A stretch of DNA of 18,924 nt, taken from the NCBI GenBank assembly GCA_036392795.1, contig DASVXH010000027.1, positions 1 to 18,924 of the forward strand, given 5' to 3'. The translations under genes and the position numbers were made by a program. The notes below the pieces were generated by a model that worked only from the letters and a program-made list of their open reading frames with translations, did no database searches and was not told the DNA's origin. Below, in pieces: positions 6,623 through 12,992 of the stretch (its first letter is position 1; every line of letters begins with the position of its first letter). The stretch comes from JARIHD01 sp036392795 (GTDB lineage Bacteria; Patescibacteriota; Saccharimonadia; Saccharimonadales; UBA4665).

Positions 6623-6647
6623 GCACGGTATAACGAGAGGAAAAAAT

Positions 6648-6950
6648 ATGAAGGCTATTTGGAACGGACAGGTAATTGCAGAGGCACCCAAAGAAGATCT
6701 GATCTACATCGAACAAAATTGGTATTTTCCGCCAAGCAGTGTAAAAACCGAACTCCTAAAGGAAAGTGATACCCCATACACTTGTCCTTGGAAAGGTGTT
6801 TGCCAGTACTTTAATGTCGGTGAGGGCGATAGGTGGAGCAAGGATAATGCCTGGGCGTACCCGCACCCCTTGGCCACCGCCATTGATCGGGTCAAAAAAG
6901 ATTTTTCGGGCTACGTCGCCTTTTGGCGTGATGTTACCGTGACCGAATAA
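6648..6950 (+). CDS. DUF427 family protein
   Basis: A compact 100-residue cytoplasmic protein matching the DUF427 pattern across its length: MKAIWNGQVIAEA, YFPPSSVKTELL (26-37), CPWKGVCQYFNV (46-57), AWAYPHPL (69-76) and GYVAFWRDV (88-96). The family is widespread and often found beside redox or detoxification genes, but I know no firmly established biochemical role. The Shine-Dalgarno sequence GAGAGG lies 7 nt before the ATG. It is followed after 46 nt by msrA, which has its own promoter. Two cysteines (46, 52) are present. Confidence 0.88.
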   Translation: MKAIWNGQVIAEAPKEDLIYIEQNWYFPPSSVKTELLKESDTPYTCPWKGVCQYFNVGEGDRWSKDNAWAYPHPLATAIDRVKKDFSGYVAFWRDVTVTE

Positions 6951-6978
6951 ATTTACAGGCCGCTAACAAGCAGAATCC

Positions 6979-6987
6979 TGTTATACT
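6979..6987 (+). promoter_or_regulatory. Extended -10 of msrA, near-leaderless
   Basis: TGTTATACT ends 9 nt before ATG 6997, giving a predicted leader of about 3 nt. No Shine-Dalgarno sequence precedes the start. Confidence 0.6.
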
Positions 6988-6996
6988 GCTAGTGTT

Positions 6997-7485
6997 ATGA
7001 AAATGCAAAAAGCGGTCTTTGCAGCAGGTTGTTTTTGGGGTGTTCAGTATTATTTTGATCAAGTGCCAGGGGTTACTAAAACGACAGTTGGGTACACTGG
7101 TGGTCATACAGAGAATCCCACCTATGACGAAGTGTGCGCGCATAACACAGGTCACGCTGAAGCTGTTGTTATAGAGTATGATCCGGAAAAAATCAGCTAC
7201 GAAACTCTGCTAAAACAATTTTTTCATATGCATGATCCAACGCAGCTGAACCGGCAGGGTCCGGACGTCGGTGACAATTATCGATCAGCTATCTTTTATT
7301 TTGATGATGAACAAAGAAAGGCGGCCGAGGCTGTCAGGACGGCTACCCAAAAAAATGCAAAGAAAAAAATTGTCACTCAAATTACACCCGCCGGAGTTTT
7401 TTATGAAGCCGAAGCCTACCACCAGAAATTCACGGAGCGCACGGGCATTGGTGCCTGTCACGTTCCCTATGAACCGATCAAGTAG
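6997..7485 (+). CDS. msrA: Peptide methionine-S-sulfoxide reductase MsrA
   Basis: Reduces methionine-S-sulfoxide in oxidised proteins using thioredoxin-type donors. 162 residues, normal for the single-domain form. The catalytic motif GCFWG has its nucleophilic cysteine at C12; further matches are GYTGGHTENPTYDEVC (33-48), GHAEAV, HDPTQLNRQGPDVGDNYRS and EAYHQKF. C48 and the C-terminal C154 are the only other cysteines, and C154 could act as resolving cysteine. No MsrB domain is fused. The start is 6997 or the in-frame ATG at 7003; promoter spacing favours 6997. Confidence 0.96.
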   Translation: MKMQKAVFAAGCFWGVQYYFDQVPGVTKTTVGYTGGHTENPTYDEVCAHNTGHAEAVVIEYDPEKISYETLLKQFFHMHDPTQLNRQGPDVGDNYRSAIFYFDDEQRKAAEAVRTATQKNAKKKIVTQITPAGVFYEAEAYHQKFTERTGIGACHVPYEPIK

Positions 7486-7489
7486 CTTA

Positions 7490-7498
7490 TGCTACACT
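7490..7498 (+). promoter_or_regulatory. Extended -10 promoter of the HAD gene
   Basis: TGCTACACT predicts a start near 7505, right at a mini-ORF ATG (7504) encoding MPEEGQ. The HAD start at 7539 follows AGAGG (7531-7535) at short spacing. Confidence 0.5.
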
Positions 7499-7538
7499 GT
7501 AGGTATGCCTGAGGAAGGGCAGTAAAGACAAGAGGTGC

Positions 7539-8165
7539 ATGAAAACACTCATTTTTGATTTTGATGGGACGATTGCAGATAGCTTCGAGCTGGTGCTGGA
7601 AATTGCCTACGAATTGACCGGATTGCCCAAACGAAATCCCGAGCAAGTGGCACACCTTCGTCAACTACCGCTCATTAAAGCAATCCGTGAACTGCACATT
7701 CCGGTTCATCAGGCGCCCCGGTTCCTTATTCGTGGCCGACAAAAAATGCTGGAACGCATCCATGAAGTTCATCCGTTTCCGGGCATACCCGAAGCGTTGA
7801 AAGAACTCCATGACAACGGTTATCATCTGCTTGTAACTAGCTCTAACAGCGAAAAAAATGTTCGTACTTTCTTGCGTACCAATGAGTTGGAGTCCTATTT
7901 TGACGGTGTTTATGGCAATGCTTCGATTTTTAATAAGGCAATTGCGCTAAGGCGTGTCCTGCGCCGTAACAAATTAGATCCGTCGGACTGCTTTTATATT
8001 GGCGATGAGGTCCGCGACGTTGTAGCTGCGGCAAAAGTTGGGGTTGAGCCCATAGCGGTAACTTGGGGATATCAGGCAACTGAGGCGCTGGCTAAGTACC
8101 ATCCCTACGCACTCATTAACGATCCAACCGATTTACTAAAAGTCTTTCCGTCCGACAGGGTATAA
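7539..8165 (+). CDS. HAD-superfamily phosphatase, phosphoglycolate phosphatase-like
   Basis: 208 residues with all HAD motifs: I, DFDGT with nucleophile D7 and acid D9; II, TSS at 100-102; III, K133; IV, GDEVRD at 155-160. The helical insertion between motif I and II (about 15-80) is the C1 cap typical of phosphoglycolate phosphatase/beta-phosphoglucomutase relatives. The exact substrate cannot be read from sequence; a small phosphorylated metabolite is likely. The N-terminus starts directly at the catalytic strand, supporting ATG 7539. Its stop codon overlaps the -10 of the next gene, so the two are packed but separately promoted. Confidence 0.9.
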   Translation: MKTLIFDFDGTIADSFELVLEIAYELTGLPKRNPEQVAHLRQLPLIKAIRELHIPVHQAPRFLIRGRQKMLERIHEVHPFPGIPEALKELHDNGYHLLVTSSNSEKNVRTFLRTNELESYFDGVYGNASIFNKAIALRRVLRRNKLDPSDCFYIGDEVRDVVAAAKVGVEPIAVTWGYQATEALAKYHPYALINDPTDLLKVFPSDRV

Positions 8166-8166
8166 T
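8161..8166 (+). promoter_or_regulatory. Leaderless -10 of the RNA uracil methyltransferase gene
   Basis: A perfect TATAAT overlaps the TAA stop of the HAD gene and ends 8 nt before ATG 8175. The predicted leader is about 2 nt. Confidence 0.6.
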
Positions 8167-8174
8167 AGCCCCAT

Positions 8175-9440
8175 ATGTCAGATTCAGAACCAGTAGTGAT
8201 CGAAAAATTAGTTCATGGTGGCCAAGGACTAGGAACAATGGCGGACGGCCGCAAAATATTTGTGTGGGGAGCGCTCCCGGGCGAAAAGGTGAGTTTTCGT
8301 ATACTTAAAAAGAAACGCTCGTTTGTAGAGGCAATCGCCCAGGATATTGTAGATGCGTCACCGCTGCGCATTGCACCGCGTGAATCAAATTATTTAGCAA
8401 CCAGTCCCTGGCAGATCATTTCCATTGATGCCGAAAACAACTACAAAAAACAAATAGTCGCAGAATTATTTACCCAGGCACATGTGCCATTGTCTGACTT
8501 TACTATGACAGCAGCGGGCAATGAATGGCATTATCGCAACAAAATGGAATACTCATTTTGGGGCGACGAAGACGGTTTGCATCTAGCATTACATAATCGC
8601 GGTTCGCACCAAAAAACTATCGTCCAGGGAAGTGAGCTGGCACTACCGGCTGTCGATAAGGCTGCTCTATCCCTGTTACACGAGCTTCAAAAATTAGAAA
8701 TCCGTGCTGGTGATCTGAAGACAATAATTGTTCGATGTAGTCAAAAAGGCCGGGCGGTGGCATCACTCTTCGTCAAACCAAAAACTTTTCCGAATCTGCC
8801 ATTGCCCTCCGAACTACAGGGCCTGCGCGTTTATCATTCTAACCCCAAAAGCCCGGCGTCGGTGCCTACCAAACTCTTGGCAGAGCAGGGCAACGTCCAC
8901 CTGACCGATACGCTACTGGTTACATCTTTCACCTACGACGCTGATTCATTCTTTCAGGTTAATATTCCTGTTTTTGAGCAAGCTCTGTCGCGTATTAAAG
9001 ACCACCTGGCTGGTGCTAAAAAAATTGTCGACATGTATGCGGGTACAGGTAGTATCGGTCTGAGTGTTGCTGCCGAGCACGTCGATCTGATCGAGCTTGA
9101 TCCGGCTACGGCTGCCATGGCTCGCATAAATGCCACACTCAGCCAAGCCCACACCCAAGTTATAGAGGCGTCAACTGAAAAAGTTCTGGACTATATTCCG
9201 TCCGACGTCCCCGTTATCTACGATCCGCCTCGCGCTGGCCTGCACGACAAAGTTGTGGAGCGTACGCTGGAGGCATTGCCGCCGAAAATTATATATCTTA
9301 GCTGCAATCCCGCAACGCAAGCCCGCGACCTGGCCAAACTCATCCAAAAATACGACATTAGCTTTTTCGAAGGCTTCAACTTCTTTCCGCACACGCCGCA
9401 CATCGAAACCTTGGCCGTGCTCGAACGCAAATCCTTCTAG
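8175..9440 (+). CDS. rlmD: RlmD/TrmA-family RNA (uracil-C5)-methyltransferase
   Basis: Transfers methyl from S-adenosylmethionine to C5 of a uridine in rRNA or tRNA. 421 residues: an N-terminal TRAM RNA-binding domain (about 5-60, HGGQGLGTMADGRKIFV), a central domain, then the Rossmann methyltransferase core. Core motifs are SFFQVN (258-263), DMYAGTGSIGL (286-296), YDPPRAGL (349-356), LSCNPATQARDL with catalytic C377, and HIETLAVLER with the proposed base E411. The TRAM domain points to RlmD/RlmCD rather than TrmA, but the target uridine cannot be decided. The iron-sulfur cysteines expected near residues 69-95 are absent: the region reads PRESNYLATSPWQ, and only two cysteines occur in the whole protein (C188, C377). 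No Shine-Dalgarno sequence; probably leaderless. Confidence 0.93.
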   Translation: MSDSEPVVIEKLVHGGQGLGTMADGRKIFVWGALPGEKVSFRILKKKRSFVEAIAQDIVDASPLRIAPRESNYLATSPWQIISIDAENNYKKQIVAELFTQAHVPLSDFTMTAAGNEWHYRNKMEYSFWGDEDGLHLALHNRGSHQKTIVQGSELALPAVDKAALSLLHELQKLEIRAGDLKTIIVRCSQKGRAVASLFVKPKTFPNLPLPSELQGLRVYHSNPKSPASVPTKLLAEQGNVHLTDTLLVTSFTYDADSFFQVNIPVFEQALSRIKDHLAGAKKIVDMYAGTGSIGLSVAAEHVDLIELDPATAAMARINATLSQAHTQVIEASTEKVLDYIPSDVPVIYDPPRAGLHDKVVERTLEALPPKIIYLSCNPATQARDLAKLIQKYDISFFEGFNFFPHTPHIETLAVLERKSF

Positions 9441-9470
9441 AGCGGCTTTCTTTTATCCCTGCCAGTAGGG

Positions 9471-9476
9471 TACACT
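9471..9476 (+). promoter_or_regulatory. Leaderless -10 of the PD-(D/E)XK nuclease gene
   Basis: TACACT ends 7 nt before ATG 9484, predicting a leader of about 1 nt. It sits within a small dyad, AGTAG-GGTACA-CTACT. Confidence 0.5.
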
Positions 9477-9483
9477 ACTGAAG

Positions 9484-10275
9484 ATGAACTACTGGAGGGA
9501 GCGGAGTATTCCGTACAAGCCGGGGCAAAAAACGCCCTTTAAAGTCAGTCGGAGCAAGATTGAACTCTATAAACAATGTCCACGGTGTTTTTGGCTGGAT
9601 GTCCGGCTAAAGATTAAAAGACCCGAAGGCCCGCCGTTCAATATTAACAAGGCTATCGACGAACTCTTCAAAAAAGAATTCGACAGCTATCGCGTAAAGG
9701 CTGAGCCGCACCCTATTATGGTCGAGTACGAAGTCCAGGCTGTGCCGTTTACCCATGAAAAGCTTGACGACTGGCGCGAAACATTCGTCGGTGTTCAGAC
9801 ACCGCACGCCGCCACCAACCTGTTAGTATTTGGTGCGGTCGATGACATTTGGGTAAGCCCCGACAACCAACTAATAGTTGTAGACTACAAAGCTACCGCC
9901 AAAGACCGCGAAGTCAGTATAAGTAGTGATTGGCAGATCAGCTACAAGCGCCAGATGGAAGTCTATCAATGGCTGCTGCGACAAAACGGTTTTACGGTCA
10001 GCGACACCGGTTATTTTGTGTATACCAATGGCCGCATGGATCTGGACGGTTTTTTTGACCGGGTTGAATTCAAAACCAAGCTTATTCCGTATACCGGCGA
10101 TGATTCATGGGTCGAACCAACCCTGCTAGAAATGAAGGCTTGTATGGACGGCGATATGCCCGAAATGGGTGTGAGTATTATGGGCGGTCCCTGCGAATTC
10201 TGTACCTATGCCCGCCAACGTACCGAACTAACGCTCAATGCGCTACGATCAAAAAACACCAACACCAAAAATTAA
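9484..10275 (+). CDS. PD-(D/E)XK nuclease, RecB/Cas4-like, with four-cysteine cluster
   Basis: 263 residues. The nuclease core has GAVDDIWV (D120/D121), VVDYKAT (D134-x-K136) and QMEVYQWLL (Q157), the acid/acid-x-lysine/Q-motif arrangement of RecB-family exonucleases. An N-terminal YKQCPRCFW (30-37) and a C-terminal CEFCTYARQ (237-245) give two CxxC pairs that bracket the core, as in Cas4/AddB-type proteins, where four cysteines bind a [4Fe-4S] cluster. The first pair is followed by a family-typical FWL. No helicase or cas gene is near, so it looks like a stand-alone repair or DNA-processing nuclease. ATG 9484 is fixed by the promoter just upstream. Confidence 0.87.
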   Translation: MNYWRERSIPYKPGQKTPFKVSRSKIELYKQCPRCFWLDVRLKIKRPEGPPFNINKAIDELFKKEFDSYRVKAEPHPIMVEYEVQAVPFTHEKLDDWRETFVGVQTPHAATNLLVFGAVDDIWVSPDNQLIVVDYKATAKDREVSISSDWQISYKRQMEVYQWLLRQNGFTVSDTGYFVYTNGRMDLDGFFDRVEFKTKLIPYTGDDSWVEPTLLEMKACMDGDMPEMGVSIMGGPCEFCTYARQRTELTLNALRSKNTNTKN

Positions 10276-10300
10276 TCCTATACCATTATTTGCTATCTTA

Positions 10301-10309
10301 TGCTAATCT
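10301..10309 (+). promoter_or_regulatory. Extended -10 of the 10318-11010 gene, near-leaderless
   Basis: TGCTAATCT ends 8 nt before ATG 10318, predicting a leader of about 2 nt. The spacing favours ATG 10318 over the overlapping GTG at 10315. Confidence 0.5.
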
Positions 10310-10317
10310 AGGCTGTG

Positions 10318-11010
10318 ATGAAAATTACGCCCGAATTTGCTCTAGACCCGGTCCGTTGCACCCAGATGGTTGCTGGCGATCCTGTAAAACCCGAAAAACT
10401 TCGACAAGACCTAGAACTGATTTATGGTCCGTCGGCTATGGACATACGTCCCTGGAGTGATCCGTCTGAGTACCCGAGTGTTTCGTATGGTTTTAATTCT
10501 TTGAACGACTTTCCCAATGGCCCGGAATTTGAAATGAAGCTCATAGCCCTGCGCAATGGTGAGGGCTGGGTTAGCTTTGCTGATGTCACTAATTCTGGAA
10601 TCGCCTGGGCTGCACTGCAAATGTATAGAACCAAGCAGATACATTTGCCGCCTTATAAGAGGATATTAAGCGGCCTATGGCTAACTGATGTAAACTCAAC
10701 TTTTATAGATCTGGTATTGAGGCAAGAAACACTTGTGAACATCGAGCCTATGATATTTGGCTCGGAAACCCTATCTGCCAATATTAAAAACCCAGACAAC
10801 AAACCATTACCTGGCATTTTGCAAGACGCCGTACGGCTCTGTACGGAAATCGGAATAGAGCAAGGAACGGCTTCTGCCGCCTTGGGCCATGTCGTGAATA
10901 TGGAAAGCGTTGAACGGTTCTCAGAACTGTGGGCTGTGGCCGACGCCAAGACTGACGGTGTTCGTGCTGCCCGCGCACTACTAGAAAGCGCCGCACCTTC
11001 GGCTCGATAA
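10318..11010 (+). CDS. Unknown cytoplasmic protein
   Basis: A 230-residue soluble protein I do not recognise. The N-terminal half is acidic and aromatic (LIYGPSAMDIRPWSDPSEYP); the middle is probably alpha/beta (EMKLIALRNGEGWVSF); the C-terminal third is helical and alanine-rich (AVADAKTDGVRAARALL). No signal peptide, membrane segment or catalytic motif is visible. A GTG three bases earlier is in frame but less well placed from the -10. It lies 34 nt before serS, which has its own promoter. Its length, clean frame and promoter support a real gene. Confidence 0.75.
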   Translation: MKITPEFALDPVRCTQMVAGDPVKPEKLRQDLELIYGPSAMDIRPWSDPSEYPSVSYGFNSLNDFPNGPEFEMKLIALRNGEGWVSFADVTNSGIAWAALQMYRTKQIHLPPYKRILSGLWLTDVNSTFIDLVLRQETLVNIEPMIFGSETLSANIKNPDNKPLPGILQDAVRLCTEIGIEQGTASAALGHVVNMESVERFSELWAVADAKTDGVRAARALLESAAPSAR

Positions 11011-11026
11011 TTCTCTCTGACGAGCG

Positions 11027-11032
11027 TATAAT
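11027..11032 (+). promoter_or_regulatory. -10 of serS-hpf, near-leaderless
   Basis: A perfect TATAAT ends 12 nt before ATG 11045. The predicted leader of about 6 nt is too short for a Shine-Dalgarno sequence. Confidence 0.6.
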
Positions 11033-11044
11033 TAAGAGTAATCT

Positions 11045-12343
11045 ATGCTAGACATTCAATACATTCGAGACAATGCCCATATGGTTGCCGAAAAAGCCGA
11101 CCAAAAAGGCTACAAAATTGACATTCAAAAATTACTGCAAGTCGATGAAGAGCGCCGCAGCTTGATGGGGGCCATCGAAGCCTTGCGCGCCAAGCGCAAT
11201 GATAATGCCGCCCAAATGAAAAACGGCAGACCGGCACCGGAGCTCATCCAGCAGGGAAAGCTCATCAAAGCTGAATTAGCACAGCTAGAAGAGCAATTCG
11301 TCGGTGTTGAAGACTACTTTATCAAATTGCTTATGAGTGTTCCCAATATGCCGCTCGGTGATGTGCCTGTAGGCAGCAGCGAAGAAGAAAACGTGGTAGA
11401 ACGCGAGGTTGGCCAAAAACCCCAATTCGATTTTCAGCCTAAACAGCACTATGAACTGGCCGAACCCCTGGACTTGATCGACAAAGAACGTGCTGCGAAA
11501 ATTGCCGGTAGCCGTTTCGCCTATATAAAAGGCGATCTTGTCCGCTTGCAATTCGCCATCATGCAGTGGGTGATGCAAACGTTGACCGACGAGCATATTA
11601 TCAAAAAACTGGTCACCGAAAATAACCTGGATATCTCCACCAAACCATTCACGCCTATTTTGCCGCCGGCTATGTTGCGCACTGAACCGTATGTAGCCAG
11701 CGCTCGTCTTAATGCCGAAGAAGTTACCTATAAAATTGAACAAGACGATCTGTGGTTGAATGCCAGTGCCGAACATACACTGTGCACCATGTATTGGAAC
11801 GAAATTCTGCCCGAAGATATGCTTCCCATCCGCTACATCGGCTACAGTACCAGCTTTCGCCGGGAGGCCGGCACCTACGGCAAGGATGTCGAGGGCATCT
11901 TGCGTCTGCACCAATTCGACAAGCTTGAAATGGAGGTCTTTAGTACCCCTGAAACTGGGCTTGGCGAACACAAATTGCTAGTTGCTGTCCAGGAATATCT
12001 GATTCAACAGCTAAAAGTACCATACCGCGTTGTCAAAAAATGCACCTTCGACATTGGTAAGCCCAACGCGACTGGTGTCGATATGGACTGCTGGCTGCCG
12101 GGTCAGAATAAATACCGTGAGACTCACACCGCCGATTATATGACCGACTACCAGGCCCGCGACCTAAAAATCCGCGTTCGTCGGCAGGACGGTCAAATCC
12201 AATTAGTTCACACCAACGATGCGACCGCCTTTGCGCTGGGCCGCATCATGATCGCCATCATGGAAAACTTCCAAAAAGGTGATGGCCACATTGTTGTTCC
12301 TGAAGTACTTCGTCCCTTCATGGGCGGACAAGTGGAAATCTAA
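11045..12343 (+). CDS. serS: Seryl-tRNA synthetase
   Basis: Charges tRNA-Ser with serine. 432 residues. The N-terminal helical hairpin arm that grips the tRNA long variable arm spans about 30-95. The class II core shows LWLNASAEHTL (serine-site loop, S-x-E where T-x-E is usual), motif 2 at TSFRREAGTYGKDVEGILRLHQFDK (269-293), WLPGQNKYRE (350-359), and motif 3 with HTNDATAFALGR (389-400) followed by GDGHIVVPEVLRPFMGG. The usual ISSCSN segment is THTADY, a divergence in an otherwise conserved loop. It is the first gene of a unit with hpf, whose start lies 16 nt after its stop. Confidence 0.96.
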   Translation: MLDIQYIRDNAHMVAEKADQKGYKIDIQKLLQVDEERRSLMGAIEALRAKRNDNAAQMKNGRPAPELIQQGKLIKAELAQLEEQFVGVEDYFIKLLMSVPNMPLGDVPVGSSEEENVVEREVGQKPQFDFQPKQHYELAEPLDLIDKERAAKIAGSRFAYIKGDLVRLQFAIMQWVMQTLTDEHIIKKLVTENNLDISTKPFTPILPPAMLRTEPYVASARLNAEEVTYKIEQDDLWLNASAEHTLCTMYWNEILPEDMLPIRYIGYSTSFRREAGTYGKDVEGILRLHQFDKLEMEVFSTPETGLGEHKLLVAVQEYLIQQLKVPYRVVKKCTFDIGKPNATGVDMDCWLPGQNKYRETHTADYMTDYQARDLKIRVRRQDGQIQLVHTNDATAFALGRIMIAIMENFQKGDGHIVVPEVLRPFMGGQVEI

Positions 12344-12359
12344 ACAAAAGGAGGGTTAT

Positions 12360-12731
12360 ATGATTGAGCGGCTCGACATAAGTGGCGTTCATCTGGCGGT
12401 TGGCGACGACCTCAAAAAGTATGTCATGCGAAAGATCGGCAAACTCGATCGCTTTATTGCCCGGCAGGCGCGCGAAAGTGTGCACGCCCAAGTTAAGCTA
12501 AAAGAGGGCAGGGCAAAAGACAAAAATGAGCGTACGTGCGAAGTTATTATCCACCTCCCAGGTGAAACAATTACAGTCAAAGAAACAACCATTAATATCT
12601 TTGCTGCCGTAGATATCGTCGAAACCAAGCTACACCATTTGCTCAAACGCTACAAAGAACTGCATGTCAGCCCGCGCCTACATCAACGGCTGCTCGCCAA
12701 ATTCAAACATCGTCCCATGCCTGCGGACTAA
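12360..12731 (+). CDS. hpf: Ribosome hibernation promoting factor, short form
   Basis: 123 residues matching the RaiA/HPF/YfiA N-terminal domain: MIERLDISGVHLAVGDDLKKYV, KIGKLDRFI (about 26-34), then alternating beta strands (HAQVKLKE, CEVIIHLPGETITVKET) and the helix INIFAAVDIVETKLHHLLKRYKE. It binds the small-subunit decoding region and inactivates idle ribosomes. The C-terminal dimerisation domain of long HPF is absent, so this is the short form. A strong Shine-Dalgarno sequence (AAAGGAGG, 12347-12354) fixes the ATG at 12360; an in-frame start inside serS is unlikely. It is co-transcribed with serS. A candidate structured RNA and secA follow; hpf-secA-prfB order is known from Firmicutes. 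Confidence 0.94.
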   Translation: MIERLDISGVHLAVGDDLKKYVMRKIGKLDRFIARQARESVHAQVKLKEGRAKDKNERTCEVIIHLPGETITVKETTINIFAAVDIVETKLHHLLKRYKELHVSPRLHQRLLAKFKHRPMPAD

Positions 12732-12753
12732 AAACTAAAAGCCAAATGACTAA

Positions 12754-12914
12754 GGGAGTTTCAGGGCTTTCCTGTGACGGGGACGCAAGCATCAAGTCGA
12801 TCCTGCTGGACGTGTAGGTACTATTTATTCGATAATGGTCAGTTCACTATCACCTAGCATCGGTATATTATCCATTAGCTGCCGCCGCCTAGCAGGGCTG
12901 TACCCGCTCATACG
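12754..12914 (+). ncRNA. Candidate structured, pseudoknotted RNA between hpf and secA
   Basis: Four helices are visible by eye. P1: 758-765 with 771-778 (offset 12000), eight positions including one U-U mismatch and one G-U, loop GCUUU. P2: 801-809 with 889-897, nine pairs including two G-U. P3: 811-815 with 910-914 and 817-821 with 900-904, ten pairs around a small asymmetric loop. P4: 833-838 with 872-877, six pairs inside P2. P2 and P3 cross, giving a pseudoknot. No open frame fits the interval. The secA -10 lies downstream at 12948, so the element need not be part of the secA leader. Position next to an HPF/RaiA gene recalls the raiA motif RNA known from Firmicutes and Actinobacteria, but membership is unverified. 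No own promoter is clear; it may be processed from the serS-hpf transcript. Confidence 0.55.
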
Positions 12915-12947
12915 AAAAAACTATTCGCGTTATCTGTAAACCTGCGA

Positions 12948-12953
12948 TACAAT
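12948..12953 (+). promoter_or_regulatory. Likely -10 of secA
   Basis: TACAAT with TG five bases upstream of the hexamer and a weak -35 (TTCGCG, 12924-12929). Transcription would start near 12960, with a leader of about 33 nt carrying AGGGGAG (12976-12982). Confidence 0.45.
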
Positions 12954-12992
12954 ATGGCTTGACGCCGAAACAGACAGGGGAGTTATGTATCT

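Noticed and set aside
9441..9483. Terminator between the methyltransferase and nuclease genes
   Set aside because: There is a T-rich stretch but no convincing hairpin before it.
11285..11971. A 228-codon open frame on the minus strand inside serS
   Set aside because: It is entirely within the well-supported SerRS gene, has no start signals and reads as a composition-driven shadow.
12279..12359. Upstream extension of hpf by 27 codons into serS
   Set aside because: The extension overlaps the SerRS C-terminus and a strong Shine-Dalgarno sequence sits right before the ATG at 12360.
12778..12790. GGGGACGCAAGC resembles part of a cyclic-di-GMP-I riboswitch
   Set aside because: The other conserved half of that riboswitch and its two parallel helices are absent, and the surrounding pairing does not fit.
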